This document shows, one piece after another, positions 46,120 to 57,470 of a stretch of DNA of 64,000 nucleotides. This stretch comes from Favolaschia claudopus (lineage: Eukaryota > Basidiomycota > Agaricomycetes > Agaricales > Mycenaceae). The position numbers and the translations under genes were made by a program. How positions within the stretch are numbered: position 1 is the first letter of the stretch; each line of letters begins with the position of its first letter. The stretch is taken from NCBI GenBank assembly GCA_037176885.1, contig JAWWNJ010000048.1, positions 1,513,733 through 1,577,732 on the forward strand, read 5' to 3'. The notes under the pieces are model-generated. The model saw only the letters and a program-made list of their open reading frames with translations. It did no database searches and had not been told where the DNA came from.

Positions 46120-46862
46120 TTACCGCTCGAAGGTCTGGCGGCGCGTGCCTTGGGCCAAGGGCACGACGGTCGGAACGTTAGAGTCCCGTCGCCTGATATC
46201 ATGGAGCGAGATAGCTGCGTCGACATCGCACTGGGCATGGATCGAGCGATCCTGGGTACGCCACTCGCGTAAAACTCGAGACAGGATGTTGTAGAAATAC
46301 AGCCGCCGGCTGGAGTGAGCGGCGTGATTTAGGTCGTGAGCAATGTCCCAGTCCCGAAGGTCGCCAGCAAATTCCTCCCGCCGACGCAAGAAGTCAGCGG
46401 GCTCACCGTCCACCGAGCCGATAAACATATCGGGGCTTAAGCCGCCGAGGCGCAGGTGGTACCAGAGTTCGAGGAATGCAAGGTCGTACAAAGTGCCGCC
46501 TGAATAGAATAAGAAAGATGAGAATTCGAAGAGCGGCAGGACTTACCGCTGCGATAGATAAAAAGTGTCGGAAAGGTTGAAGACGGATAGGTATATTTGA
46601 ACCAATCCACCCCGGCGAACAGGCATTTGGGGACCTTCGCCTCCCGGCACCGAGTGCACTTTGAGCCCCAGTGGAGAAATTCACAGTCTTCGCCGGCGTC
46701 ACTACAAGGCGTGCAGACGAGATTTGGCTAGCGGCTGGTCGGACTTGGCGCAGAAATGTGTTGAGGACAGCCTACCACAGTATAGATCTTGCGCACAAAG
46801 TCTTGACTGACCACCGGGAAGAAATGGTAGTCGATTAAGACTTCACCTATGGGCTGAGGCAT
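46120..46862 (-). CDS. Antisense gene beta of element B: six-cysteine cluster protein
   Basis: ATG at 46862 (MPQPIGEVLIDYHFFP), a short first exon, then an intron GTAGGC..GCTAG. Exon 2 has CTPC, EDCEF, WGSKCTRC, PKCLF (about 46720-46616): C-x2-C-x6-C-x8-C-x2-C-x7-C. A second intron follows near 46545. The last exon is helical (LYDLAFLELWYHLRLGG, RRLYFYNILSRVLREW) and ends TAA 46120. About 210 residues, apparently intact, the best preserved of the three paralogues. Likely nuclear if it binds DNA like Zn(II)2Cys6 proteins, but no localisation signal was identified. Confidence 0.6.
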
Positions 46863-47641
46863 GACGATTGAAGGAAAAAGATGGTTTGATTGGCTATCTA
46901 CCCCTATCGACTATACGAGTACGGTAGCGGGCAGCTCGGGCCGCCGGGCCAGTCCTACTCTACGTCATCACTCTTACGAGGCCAGCGGGAGAAATGAGGA
47001 ACTAGCCACCCGGTGGAGTCCGAGGGCAGCCGCTGACAGCTAGAGAGAAGCCGCGGGCAATCCCCGCTATCTGATGACCCCGGTGATAAGCACCGTTGCC
47101 GCTCGGCATGTTGAAAAACTCGAAAGGTTCAATGTTCAGCTCGCTCTCTAAGTCGTGACCAGACGACGGGCGCAGCACTTAGCCAGAACTTCTCGCTTCA
47201 GACTCTTACAAATCACTTAGAGGCTCTAGCCGGGGCTCTGACTTAGGAACTTAAAAGAACTTAGAGGTTTCACGCAAGAAAAGAGCAGCGGTATTCAAAA
47301 AGCTTTTATTCATCGGCTCTTTGGCCGGCACATGCTGCTATACTACTTGGGGCATTTGATTTTTATTTGGTGGGTCGTGGCGGGTGGAATTCCACCAGGC
47401 CAGACCCTTCGCAACCAGCGGGATTATGGGACCCGTACCCGTAGCTTTTGATGATATTGGGGGCCGCTCGGCCCCCGCGATTATTGAATACAGAAAATAT
47501 TTCTGAAGAAAGAAGTTAGTTGAAGACAAGGGGAGCGGGAAGAACAGGCAAGTTGCTTACTTGCCGCCCCGCCCACCCACGAGGAACTCTAGAGGGAAGG
47601 GTCAGAGAAAGTAAAGGGATATATAAGTTGGACTCACCGGC
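46863..47641. other. Spacer between antisense genes alpha and beta
   Basis: No gene recognised. AGCGGG/CCCGCT motifs recur (46926, 46983, 47065, 47418, 47533). Probably the beta promoter and alpha 3' flank. Confidence 0.4.
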
Positions 47642-50600
47642 TCAGGCATAGTCGTCGAGGTCGATGACGGAGGCCTCGACGGTGTCGTCGACTTCTCCAA
47701 CTGCGTCAGCCTCGGCGGCGTCCCCTTCCTCGACAGACATGGCATTCGCGTCCTCGTCGTCGAGTTGCTCGGCAACGCTGCCGGCGACCTCGTCCTCGCT
47801 GTCCTCTTCCTCAGACTCGTCCCCGCTAGAAACCTCCTCGAAAGCGAAGGCTTCAGCCAAGAAGTCCCGCTCGAGTGCTAAGTGACCCACCTCAGTCACC
47901 GGCGCGACGACTTCCGCGTCACTCACGAACTCCTCGTCCTCAGGCTCGTCGGCACGACCTTTGCCTTTCGAGCGGGATCGTGGCTCTGGAGTCGGCGGGT
48001 GGGATCCGAGATCCATGGCTGGGGCGGGCAAGATTGACTTAGCAAGCATTTATGATAGAAGAAATTGAAAAGGGGACTTACCGTCAAGCGGGCCGTCGTC
48101 AGCCGATTCCTCCTCAGTAGGAGAAGGCGGCGGGCGGAACTCGTCGTTGGGCGCGTCGGTCTCGTCGTCGTGAACCACCGGGTCAGACTTGACCTTGGAC
48201 TTCCTGGCGGCAGGAGCTTTACGGCGGCGGGGAGGTTTGACTTCCTCATCAGGTGCCTCCATGAATGTTCCCCGGGCGTACAACTGACGGAAGAAACCCG
48301 GCACGTTCTGGTGCTTGGCGCTGTAAGGCAGCGGATGCCCATCGAAGTCCAAGGGATCGAGTTCGAGCGGGCCGTCGCCGTCCTTGTGGGCGCGAGCTCT
48401 AACTCTCGAGCCATCGGGGCCGGTCGACAAGACGGGGATCTTCTCGCCCTCGTCGTCCTCCTTGAAGATGACCTCGTAGCAGTCGTCCGGCTGTGAAGGA
48501 AATAAGAAGATAGATAGGATTTAGAAAGGGGGAGGGCTTACCTCGACCTGTACGAACTCAGGCGCCCGCTTGTCTTTCTCGCCCGATGGAATCAAGAAGA
48601 AGCCAAGAGGCGCGGACCGGTCGTTGGCGTCATAAGCCTTATAGAAGTTATAGGCTGTGCCAAAGATCGGGACGTCCGCCTCGTCGAGGAGCGCCATCGG
48701 GAAGAATTGCCAGGCGCGGATTTCGTTGATATCCGTGCCGGCGTGCATCCCCTGGGTCATCGCAATACGAAGCATGAGCTCCATGTGCTCCTCCCGCTCC
48801 TCGACCGTTTTGCCGTCGAAGCGGGCGACGAAATCTTCACGTTTGACCTGCCGGCGGGTGGTGAGAATGGCGTGCAGCAATTTGAACATTTTGCGGCGAA
48901 GGTGGGCATAGGCGCTTTCCAGCGAGTTTTGAATCGAGAAAATGGTTGCGCTGGCCTGATTCACGTCCTCGTTGAGGTCGTACCACTCTGCAAAGTAACG
49001 GTCAGCGGGAGAAAGATAGAGAAATATTTAATTCTTACCCGGGCCGGTCATGGAGGTCCATTCCTTGAGCTCGGTGCCCATGAGGCTCAGTTCCTCGCCG
49101 GTAGCCAAGAAAGTGCAGTCTTTCTTGGACTTCGAACTGGCGCAGGCTGAGCACTCAGCGGGGAATGCGGAGACATCGCACTCCGACCCGTTGTGCATAC
49201 AACGGATGCACCGGGGGCCGTACTAAGGAGAAAACGAGAATTAGAAGAAAACCCAGTCAGCCGTTTGAGGCACTTACCTGAGCGAGGAACAACTCGAGGG
49301 TTGTCACGAAATTGGCAGAGCTGAGGGCGAACATTCCCCGCTCCGGGTCGATCGGGAGCTCTTTGCGCATGGCGGCGTTCGGGTAGGCCGAAAGGAATTT
49401 CTTGAGGAGCTCTTTGTTAGGGATAACAAAGCCCTCTCCTTTGGCCTTCTTAGCGGTCGGCGGGTTCTGAAGAAAATTCGGTCAGGTTCACGCCGGGCGA
49501 AATAAAGTTGAAGGAAAAGTTGACCCAAGACTCACCGGGTTGATACCGAGGTTGCGGATAATCATGCGGTAGGCCATGTCGGCCACGACGTTGGTCATCG
49601 ACGGCACCTCGTCAATCAACACATCCTCTTGAGGGTGGCGGGGGGTTGGCTTTGATGTGGAGGCCTTTCTCGTCGGCGGGGGTTTGGTGATGACTATGAA
49701 GGAAGAATTCAGCGGGCGTTTGTACTTGAAAATTAAAAGTTCACTTACGAACAATAGGCTTCTTGGAAGCCTTGACCTCGGATTCGGAGACGTACTCGAG
49801 CGGGGGAGTCTAGGAAAAATTTATAGTCAACTCTATGTCCGCCTTACACTTGGGGCAACAACGAGTAACTACTACCTCCTGACGGGCGGGCGCCTTGCCC
49901 TTGCCTTTTTCCTTGTCCTCCTTGACCTTCTTCGCCGGCGAAGTTTCGGCGGTGGCGGAGGCTTTGCGTTTCGAGCCGCTGGCGGCAGCCAGGGGCGAGT
50001 CAGCGGGCACCGTGATCTTGCGCTTCCTCACAGTGACCCGGCCGGGGTCTTCGGTGGCGGAGGTGTCTGTCTGAAACGAAGAGTCAGCCGCTGGAGTTGA
50101 GTTAGAAAGAAACACTCACTGTCTTCTTGAACTTCGGGAGGGGCTTTCTCTCCCGGGGAGTATCTTCGTCCTGCAAAGACAAAAAGAGGATAAGTCAAGA
50201 AAGAACCAAGAAAGGATAGAATCTCTTACCTTGGGCGCGGGGGCCGGCTTGACTGACTGCTCAGAGTCGGCAGCAGGCTTGCCGCCGCTCTTGGTAGATT
50301 TGGAAGAGCCGCCGGCGGCCTTGGCGCGAGCCTTGGGCTTGCCGTCGTCGCCCTTCGACGATAACTGCCTCGCTGACGAGGAAGAGGCCTAGCGGGTGTC
50401 AGTTACGACCTTCAATAAGGGGACTGAACTCACCGCGGTGGCCTTGGCCGGCCGAAAATCCTCAGGCGTTAGCCGAGGCGGGAGGTCGGGAACTTGGAAA
50501 CTCGAAATACTGGCCGTCGGCTCCTTAGGGACTGTGAACTGGAAGAAGTTGGGAAAGTTAGCCTGAGAGGTTGATAGAATACGGAAAAGGGCTTACGCTG

Positions 50601-51167
50601 AGGTCCTCCATGGCCTTCTTGCCGATGGCCAGCTTCCAAAGCTCCGGGCGATGGCGCTGCGGATCGATTCTCTTCAGTTGTCGCCCGAGGTAATAGCTGA
50701 GCGCGATGGCCATCGGGGGGACTTTCTCTTCGCTGCCTTTGGCAAAGTTGAGTCCCGCCCGGTGAATGCCCTAGCCGTTAAATCAGTAAAGGAACGATAC
50801 AGAAAGAATGAAGTAGAAACTTACCAGTTCCTCCTGGAGGTCTTCGATGATCTCGGTGACCTCAGCGGTGGGCGTCTCGTCCAAGGCCCCGGGGGTGATG
50901 AGCTTCTTGGCCTTTTCGAACTTGTCAGAGCGGCCGCGCCAGCTAGACCAAAAGTCGATGTGGTCGTTAAGGTTGATGCGAGAAGTCGACTTGGCGGGGG
51001 ACTGGGAAGACGGAGCCGCCGACGGTGCAGCAGCCGGAGTCTGTTTTGGCGCAGGTGTTGAAACAGAAGGCGAAGTTGCCCGGGTGGGAACTCTAGAAGG
51101 ACGGCGAACGGAGCGAGAAGCTGAAGGCCGGCGGGCGCTGGCGGGGTGTTTCTTTATCGGAAGCCAT
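47642..51167 (-). CDS. Antisense gene alpha of element B: large multi-exon protein with cysteine cluster
   Basis: ATG at 51167 (MASDKETP), with a one-base shift in the first exon near 51140. About a dozen exons with GT-AG introns. In order: Ser/Pro/Arg-rich start; DHIDFWSSWRGRSDKFEKA (50960); MAIALSYYLGRQLKRID (50715); Lys/Ser-rich disordered exons (50430-49860); a block VVADMAYRMIIRNLGINP (49590); then a cluster CIRC, SECDV, ECSAC, KDCTF (about 49215-49115): C-x2-C-x6-C-x8-C-x2-C-x8-C; a helical exon with MFKLLHAILTTRRQVKRED (48890); a basic exon with PPRRRKAPAARKSK (48225); and a very acidic C-terminus ending TGA 47642. A TATAAA lies 172 bases upstream. Position matches gene A1 in element A. 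Confidence 0.55.
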
Positions 51168-51858
51168 TTCGCGGATGAGACGTCGCGAGATGAGCGGGCA
51201 GGAAGAAGTGGTCCCCAGTGCAAGGCACTCAAGATCGTCGCCGGGTGGAAAGAAGGAAAGAAAGGGCCAGAGGGAGCGAGTCAAGGGGGTGCCCAAGTTG
51301 GGGAATCGGTGGGGAACCTACCAAAATCCTCTCGACTCTTTATACCTCTCGAGGTCGGAGTTTGAATGTTTGATGGGATTCTCTGGAAAATTTTCATGAG
51401 AAACATTTGAATGGAGAAGCGGGGGGTCGCTGCGGCTTCTTTGATCCAAAACATTCCAGATTGCGACCACATACAACGGCCTTAGAGAGCGCAGGGTTAG
51501 AGTTCGACCCTAGTGCTTCTCAAATTGATGTACTTCCGAAAATGGCAATGGTGACGCCTCATAATGAAAATGACGGCATCGCCGGCCGCGGCGAGAAGTT
51601 AAGGCGAGAAGCTGTCAACGGAAGTAGAGTGGGAATCTAAAATTAGGTCGCCACGAGTCTTTCGTTAAGGTTTTCTCTCATGAAATACCAAAGGGGACGA
51701 GCGGGAACCGGGCCTCACTGGCGGCCCATTCGTTATCTAAGATTATTCCAAGGCGAAGTTTTGTCTTGAAGTCCCCTTCCCCGGGAAGATGGATAAGATC
51801 CCTAGCGGGCGATCACAAGTCGTCAACTCGGGAGAGTTGAAATCTAGAAAGGGGGAGA
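51168..51858. other. Upstream region of alpha and 3' untranslated part of element B
   Basis: No gene. A minus-strand TATAAA at 51339-51344 could drive the antisense block. The end, AAAGGGGGAGA at 51848-51858, is the polypurine tract that primes plus-strand DNA, directly before the LTR. Confidence 0.6.
51339..51344 (-). promoter_or_regulatory. Putative TATA box of antisense gene alpha
   Basis: TATAAA on the minus strand, 172 bases before the alpha ATG. Gene A1 of element A has TATATAT about 195 bases before its start, a similar layout. Confidence 0.45.
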
Positions 51859-53669
51859 TGATAGGGCCGCCCAGCGGCTAGGCATGAAATGCCCGGAATT
51901 TATCGATTTTCGGGACCTATCAGCGGGAGAAGTGAGGCTAGGATACTAGAAGATATGCCCGTCCTCGCGGGCAGTATCTTATTGCTGTGGATAGCCGACA
52001 AGCTGGTGGGACACCAACGGGTAGCAGCGGCTTAGCGACGTTTCCCTAAACATGGGTGCGAGACTCTGCCGCTGACTATTTCTAAACTGCCGGGCCAAGA
52101 GGCTTAGTGGGAAACTACTATCTCAAGGTGCTGGAGGCGACTAAGAGGAACTACCAACCTCCCTGAGGTTAGGCGCTCACCCGCCGACCAACATGAAGAA
52201 GATCTAGCGGGGGACCATACTGAGTTCAACTTCGAACTCAGGACGGCCACCACTCTACCGACGAACAGGATCACCGGCATGCTCTAAACGAGCACGCCGG
52301 CTGATTACGGACAGCCGGGACTTAACCGACTGCCAGCGGGAGCACCTCGGAGCCAGCGGCTATCCAGCCAACAGCTCTGTCAGATTGATGAGAAGGACAT
52401 GGCGAGTTGCCGGGGGTATTTCCCGCTGATTGCGGACAACCCGAACGGCGAGTGGCGAGCCGCTAACGCGACTCGGCTCTCCCTATTTTCCCTGGGACTT
52501 AGACTGTTCTGAAGATAGAAGACGAGACGAACTTGACCGCTGTCGAGCCGTTGACTAACTACTCAGCGGGAAGCCCTTTCGACTTCAACTCGACCAGCGG
52601 CAAGACCATATTATGAAGGAAGAATTTCGTGTCCCCTCCCGGGGACATGGCAACCAGCACGCCATTGCACTGCAATAAGGCGCAATACCCACCCGCCGCA
52701 TGGACTTTCTCCGGGAGGCAGTCTTTTCACTCACGACTCGCAATCCTGAACATACCATTGGTTCCCAGCGGGCGCGGCATCACTCTTGGACGCTCTCTCA
52801 TCATGATTTTATTTGGTTGTTTCTGCTCCCGCTGCATGTATTTAATCTCCCGGTGTACTTTTTGTTACTCAGTCAATTACCTACCCGTAGACAAGGGCAG
52901 TTTGTAGCGGACTCTAGAATTTGAATTGAACTTTGAAAGAGACTAGACTTGATATCTGAGAGAGACTCGAGTGATACGGAAAGACTTGTGGCATACCGAG
53001 CCGCCAGAACTTTGAGAGCCCCGCCAGCCTTTGAGCCCGAGCCCTCCTGAAATACGAAGCCCCGTTTCTCGCCGTTCCGCGGTATAGCCAAGACCCCCAT
53101 TCGTGCCTGATTCCGCGCCGTCGACGCCCCGTGTGCCAGCCGTTCCGCGGTATAACCAAGACCCCCGTTCGAGCTCGCCGCCGCGTAGTGGTGTAACTGC
53201 CCGGGTCACTGTTAGTGTCCGCGCCATCGACATAAGAGCCCCGCTTCTCGCCAGAGCCGCGCCGGTCGTATAAGAACCCCCGTCCCGCTGAGCCGCGCCT
53301 TCTGCCCGCCGGTTGTCATCCAGAAAGCTTCTTGCCGGTTGACGATCCACTACCGGGCGACGCTTTTCTATTGGCACGGAGACCCTCCCGCTAGACTCAG
53401 AATTTCTCATTTCGAAGTCTCAGAAAGAGTGACTCTTCGCTTCTCCCGCTGCGAATCGTTTTGCCCGCTACGTTCTCGCTAGACAATCTAGTAGTTCGTC
53501 CCGCTCAAACGTAGCGACCTTGATCGATTGAAGCTTGCACAAGTATTCTGAGGGACGATACGTGCTCCCGCCACCCCGAACACACACACACACACACGTC
53601 GTATTGGATTAGATTTTGTGATTTTATATTTCGGTATATTTCACGCCTACACCTACACGCACCGTTTCA
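51859..53669 (+). repeat. 3' LTR of element B
   Basis: 1811 bp, TG to CA, preceded by a polypurine tract and followed by the duplicated CCGT at 53670-53673. Nearly identical to 7095-8906. After it the pol frame of element A resumes. Confidence 0.93.
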
Positions 53670-53972
53670 CCGTTAATTAAGGAATGGTTAGCGGACCCTT
53701 TAATAAGGCCCGCGGGGATGAATGACGACCAGGAATATCGAGCTTTTGTCCGCTCTGCCTCACATTTCTTTTTGAAAGGGGGGAGGATGTATAAAAAAGC
53801 GATTGGAATGGCTCATCAATTAGTAGTTGACAAGGAACACCGTATGTTTATGATGAAGGCTGCTCATGATAGCCTGGGTCATCGCGGAAGTTATGCCACT
53901 ACGGAGTTAATTTCATTGAGGTTCTGGTGGCCAGGATTGGAGTGTGACGTTTATTGGTATGTGGCGACTTGC
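53670..53972 (+). CDS. pol: Pol of element A, part 2: integrase zinc-binding domain
   Basis: In phase with 4469-7094. Encodes EWLADPLIRPAGMNDDQEY then the HHCC domain: His in KEHRMFMM and in LGHRGSY, FWWPGLECDV, and the first Cys of the C-x2-C pair near 53970. It is cut inside that pair by the MITE-like insert at 53973, and the second Cys follows in phase at 54738. Matches the B integrase (40560-40820) closely. Confidence 0.88.
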
Positions 53973-54725
53973 TATGGCTGTAATAGTGTAACATTATTAT
54001 TTGTTGCACTGCTACAGGGACTTTGACATACAGTTACACTGCCAATGGAGATTTTTCACAATTTGTGCACAGGACGGGGAAAAAAATACACAATCTGTAC
54101 TTTGGAGGGGGAAAATACACTGCTACACACAGTTCGAAAAAAAAAATACGCAGCTCTTTGGTATATACCACGATCTAGGCACATCAAAGGTCATCAGTCG
54201 GCATCTGATCTGAATCAGGGAGAGCCCTGTTTTGCGCCTGTATAATACTGTATATCAACCCCATTGCGTTCATGGTTTCGGAATTTAACCTTTAAAAATG
54301 TGTTTCGAGTGGCTGGAGCTGGCTGACTTCCTTCAGTGGGACAATCGATTATGTCATTTGAACTGCTATGTTTCTCGAAAGCCTCGTTTGGTCCATATTT
54401 CCGGAACAATGAACCCTACATGAAGGCAGAGAAGATCATATATACCGTCTACCTTTGGCCTTGACCACTGTTGAGCAAGGCAAGAGGCATTTTTCAGTCT
54501 CAGATGAACTCGGAAGGCTAGCTAGCCGATGAATATGTGCTTGATCCTTTGTTGAGATCAATTGATGGTCAGTTCGGAGTTGGCTGCCGATGTCTCATCA
54601 TATTCTGAACCTGTGCATTTTTTTCCCTGAGGACGTGAACTTGTGTATATTTTGGAGGGTGTGCATTTTTTTGAGTATTCAAGCTGTGTTTATTCGCTGA
54701 ATAATGTTACAGTATTACCCCCATA
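53973..54725. mobile_element. MITE-like insert F with inverted ends, 753 bp
   Basis: Ends TATGGCTGTAATAGTGTAAC and, reversed, TATGGGGGTAATACTGTAAC (3 mismatches in 20, similarity continuing through ATTATT). The duplication ACTTGC is at 53967-53972 and 54726-54731. Insert plus duplication is 759 bp, and the integrase frame is kept across. Subterminal parts also pair loosely (A-run rich TGCACA/TGTGCA blocks). No coding capacity; the superfamily is unclear because six-base duplications are uncommon. Confidence 0.82.
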
Positions 54726-54731
54726 ACTTGC

Positions 54732-55966
54732 CTACCATGCCAAAATAGGCAGCACACCTTGATCAAAGTCCCGCCTGTGGTAACGGATACACCAAGTCTT
54801 TTCCAAGTAATCCATACCGATGTGATGGTGATGGGGCAAGTCTCAAATAAATGCGGACTTGTGGTTGATGCAAGGGACTCGTTGAGTTCCTGGTTGGAGG
54901 GAAGACCATTAGTAAGGGATTCCGCTCAGGCAATTGGAATGTTCCTGTTTGAAGATATTATCTGCCGTTGGGGTTGCCCAAAGCGGATTGTAACGGACAA
55001 CACGGGGCAGTTCAAGAAAGCCGTGGAGTGGTTGAGGCAGAAATATGGAATAGCCAATGTTCAAATTTCGCCTTATAATTCGCAAGCTAATGGCAAAATT
55101 GAGTCTGGGCACTTTCAAATGAGACAAGCATTGTTCAAGGCGACTGGAGGGAACCCCGCCAAATGGTTCTGGTTCTTCCATGTGATGCTTTGGTCCGACA
55201 GAGTCACAGTGAGAAAGGGTCTGGGGTGTTCACCATATTTTGTGGTAACAGGAGCGCATCCAATATTACCGTTGGATGTTGAGGAAGCAACGTGGTTAGT
55301 GGAGTTGCCAGACCGAGGTGTTGACCACCGCGGAGCTCATTGGGTACCGTGCGCAAGCTCTAGCCAAGCATGTCTCCCATGTTGAATATATGAGAGAGCG
55401 TGTTGACCATGCAAAACGATTGGCAGTTCAGAAATTTGAACGGAACCATAAGCATGCGATCAAAGGCTATGACTTTAAGCCGGGAGATTTAGTTCTGGTG
55501 CGACACACGGAGGTAGAAAAATCATTGAACTCGAAAATGGAAAAGAAAGGAAGGTACCTCGGACCTATGGTTGTGATAGACGCACCAAGGAGGAGCGTAT
55601 ATCCTTGCGGAGATGGATGGGTCTTTATTCCAAGACAGAATCGCTGCAGGAAGGGTAGTCCCTTACTTAGCGAGGGAACGAATCCAAATTCCGAAGAACA
55701 TTCAAAAGTTTATTGATATCTCTACGGAGGCGTTGGAAAAACTAGTAAACGACGAGCCCGCGGAGGGTACAGAAGAGAAGAATAAAAGGTCTAAGAAGTT
55801 AAATGATATTGCCTTCGACAAAGTCAACATCAGGGTATCGCCCCAAGACTTCGAGGATACAGAATCTTCACAATCTGAATCTGAAAGCGAGGAGGAAGAG
55901 TCGTTTGGACTAGATGATGAACAGGAACGAGTGGGCCCGCGAAGGTCCAGGAGAAATAGAAAGTGA
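54732..55966 (+). CDS. pol: Pol of element A, part 3: integrase core and C-terminus
   Basis: Resumes with CLPC-QNRQHTLIKVPP. Catalytic core: Asp in VIHTDVMVMG (about 54823), Asp in IVTDNTGQF (about 54997), Glu in NGKIESGH (about 55103). A one-base gain near 55317 (PDRG to VLTTAELIGY) and a loss near 55589 break the frame twice. The GGSY-type domain continues to MDGSLFQDRI (55613), then an acidic Ser/Glu tail and a basic end RRSRRNRK, with TGA at 55964-55966. No chromodomain. The stop abuts the stop of the opposite-strand gene A3. Confidence 0.85.
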
Positions 55967-56811
55967 TTAAAGGTTGTGGCCATATTTGCCCCTACCGAAC
56001 AAATAATCATGAGTATATTTCTTGGAAAATATGGAACGAAGACGTACTTGTCGGGAGATTCCACGGACTTGGGATGGATCCCCGGAGGAATCAGTTCAGT
56101 GATGCGAGCTAAGACGAGCTGCTTAGCAGAGTCGTCGTACATGTTGATGTCGAGTTCTTTGCGGAGGTAGGCGAGTTCGTGAACATCTGTGATCTGAGAA
56201 AGAGCTTGAACGAAGCCTTCCTTACGATACCGGATGCCCCGCTGAAGGAAGTAGAAAGCGAGGTCGAACTCTTCTGCGAGCTCACCAAAGTGGAACTTGT
56301 CATTCCCAAACATGATAACTGGGGGGGAAATTCAGCAATGAATAAAACCCCGCGGAGATTTTTGGAAACGTACCAGGGCCACCGCGCTCGTGGAAAACGG
56401 TGAACATATTGTTCTGCTCAGTAAAAGGGCAAGTGCGAAACTTGCGGAGGCAAGTATCGCAAGGAGCGCCCCAAGCCTGAGGATTACAAGTCCCAGAACC
56501 GTGCTCCGCTTCGCAGCAAGAACAAGCAGCAGTAGGCTGGAAGAATTCCCCTGAGTAAGGAGGCGAGATTTGGAGAAGAACAGAAGCGCACCTTGTTATC
56601 CGCAAGGAACGCAAGAGTATAGCGGAGACGTTCACGGACCTCCAGAAGTGGTGGATGCATCGTAATTGTAGCCAAAAACGCTACGAAGAGCGCCTATCTC
56701 ATCCATGGGGAAGAAAGGAGCGTCCCACTCAGGATGAGGCGAAGGAGTGGAGTAGTAGTAGTCGCCGTAGTCAGGTGGTAAATTCTCCTCGTCGTATGGG
56801 TCGCAGCACAT
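55967..56811 (-). CDS. Antisense gene A3 of element A: six-cysteine cluster protein
   Basis: ATG at 56811 (MCCDPYDEENLPPDYG), a Tyr/Pro-rich first exon; RERLRYTLAFLADNK before an intron; then CSCC, GTCNP, WGAPCDTC, RTCPF (about 56525-56428): C-x2-C-x8-C-x8-C-x2-C-x6-C. After another intron comes a helical domain (FHFGELAEEFDLAFYFLQ, ELAYLRKELDINMYDD); a last intron GTACGT..CCAAG gives KYTHDYLFGRGKYGHNL and TAA at 55967. The WGAPC-x2-C block ties it to delta of element B. It ends exactly where the sense pol ends on the other strand. Confidence 0.62.
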
Positions 56812-57470
56812 AAAAGAGCGGAAGGGGTATTTGGGATTTGGAAGCTCCGCGCAGCTGTCTTTAAGTCAGGCAGGGCTGCTGAGACATTACCCAGCACTTT
56901 TGGACACTCAGGAGTGTAGTTGCGATCGGTTGACTGAGCAATCACAGCTTAAATGGTTCAACGCAGTGCCATCGGAGCGTTTTGAATGGTATCCAGCGGA
57001 AAGAAACCCAATTTGTAGAGAAATTGAGGCCCGCGGACCCCTCACTACGAATGACAGGCGTTGCGGGGAAGGAAACAGATAAGCCTGGAACGGAGTGTCG
57101 GTTGAAGTCGATGATATGGCCATCATTAATTCAGAATTGGAGTATGTAGGGAATCAACCAGCGTAAGCAATTGAAGGCTAAAGACGCTAAGGCTCCCGCG
57201 GCTCTGTTGACAAAGAAATGAGAGGTTGTTCAAAGTCAGAGACGTAGACTTGGCGCCCCGCGGAGCGGAGTTTCACTCTCAGAATTGAAGAAAGCAAGGG
57301 AAATCACACAGGAATGGCTTGACAAAACAATTGTATTGCAAGCACTACTGAAATACGATACGCCCGGGCTGATAGAGACTGTGGTTGCTGGTTTGAGCAG
57401 CGGAAGTGTGTCTGTTGAAGACACGAATATAAAAACGGAAACTTGTAGCTAAATAATCCTAGCAAGGGAT
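56812..57470. other. Spacer between antisense genes A2 and A3
   Basis: No gene recognised. CCGCGG motifs at about 57031, 57196 and 57257. Confidence 0.4.

Larger units (their letters stand above)
7095..53669 (+). mobile_element. Ty3/Gypsy element B, nested in pol of A
   Basis: LTRs at 7095-8906 and 51859-53669 begin TG, end CA and differ at roughly ten positions in 1.81 kb. The target duplication is CCGT (7091-7094 and 53670-53673; five bases if the first LTR base is counted as target). Pol of A continues in the same frame across it. Own DNA is about 21 kb: PBS, gag, pro, pol, then an antisense block of five genes (42698-51167) and a polypurine tract. It is interrupted by transposon D (9288-32909), a solo LTR of family A (36183-38241) and a small composite insert (41980-42660). 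Confidence 0.92.

Noticed and set aside
55600..55966. Chromodomain at the end of Pol
   Set aside because: The tail is acidic then basic low complexity; no aromatic chromodomain motifs are visible in A, and B ends similarly without one.
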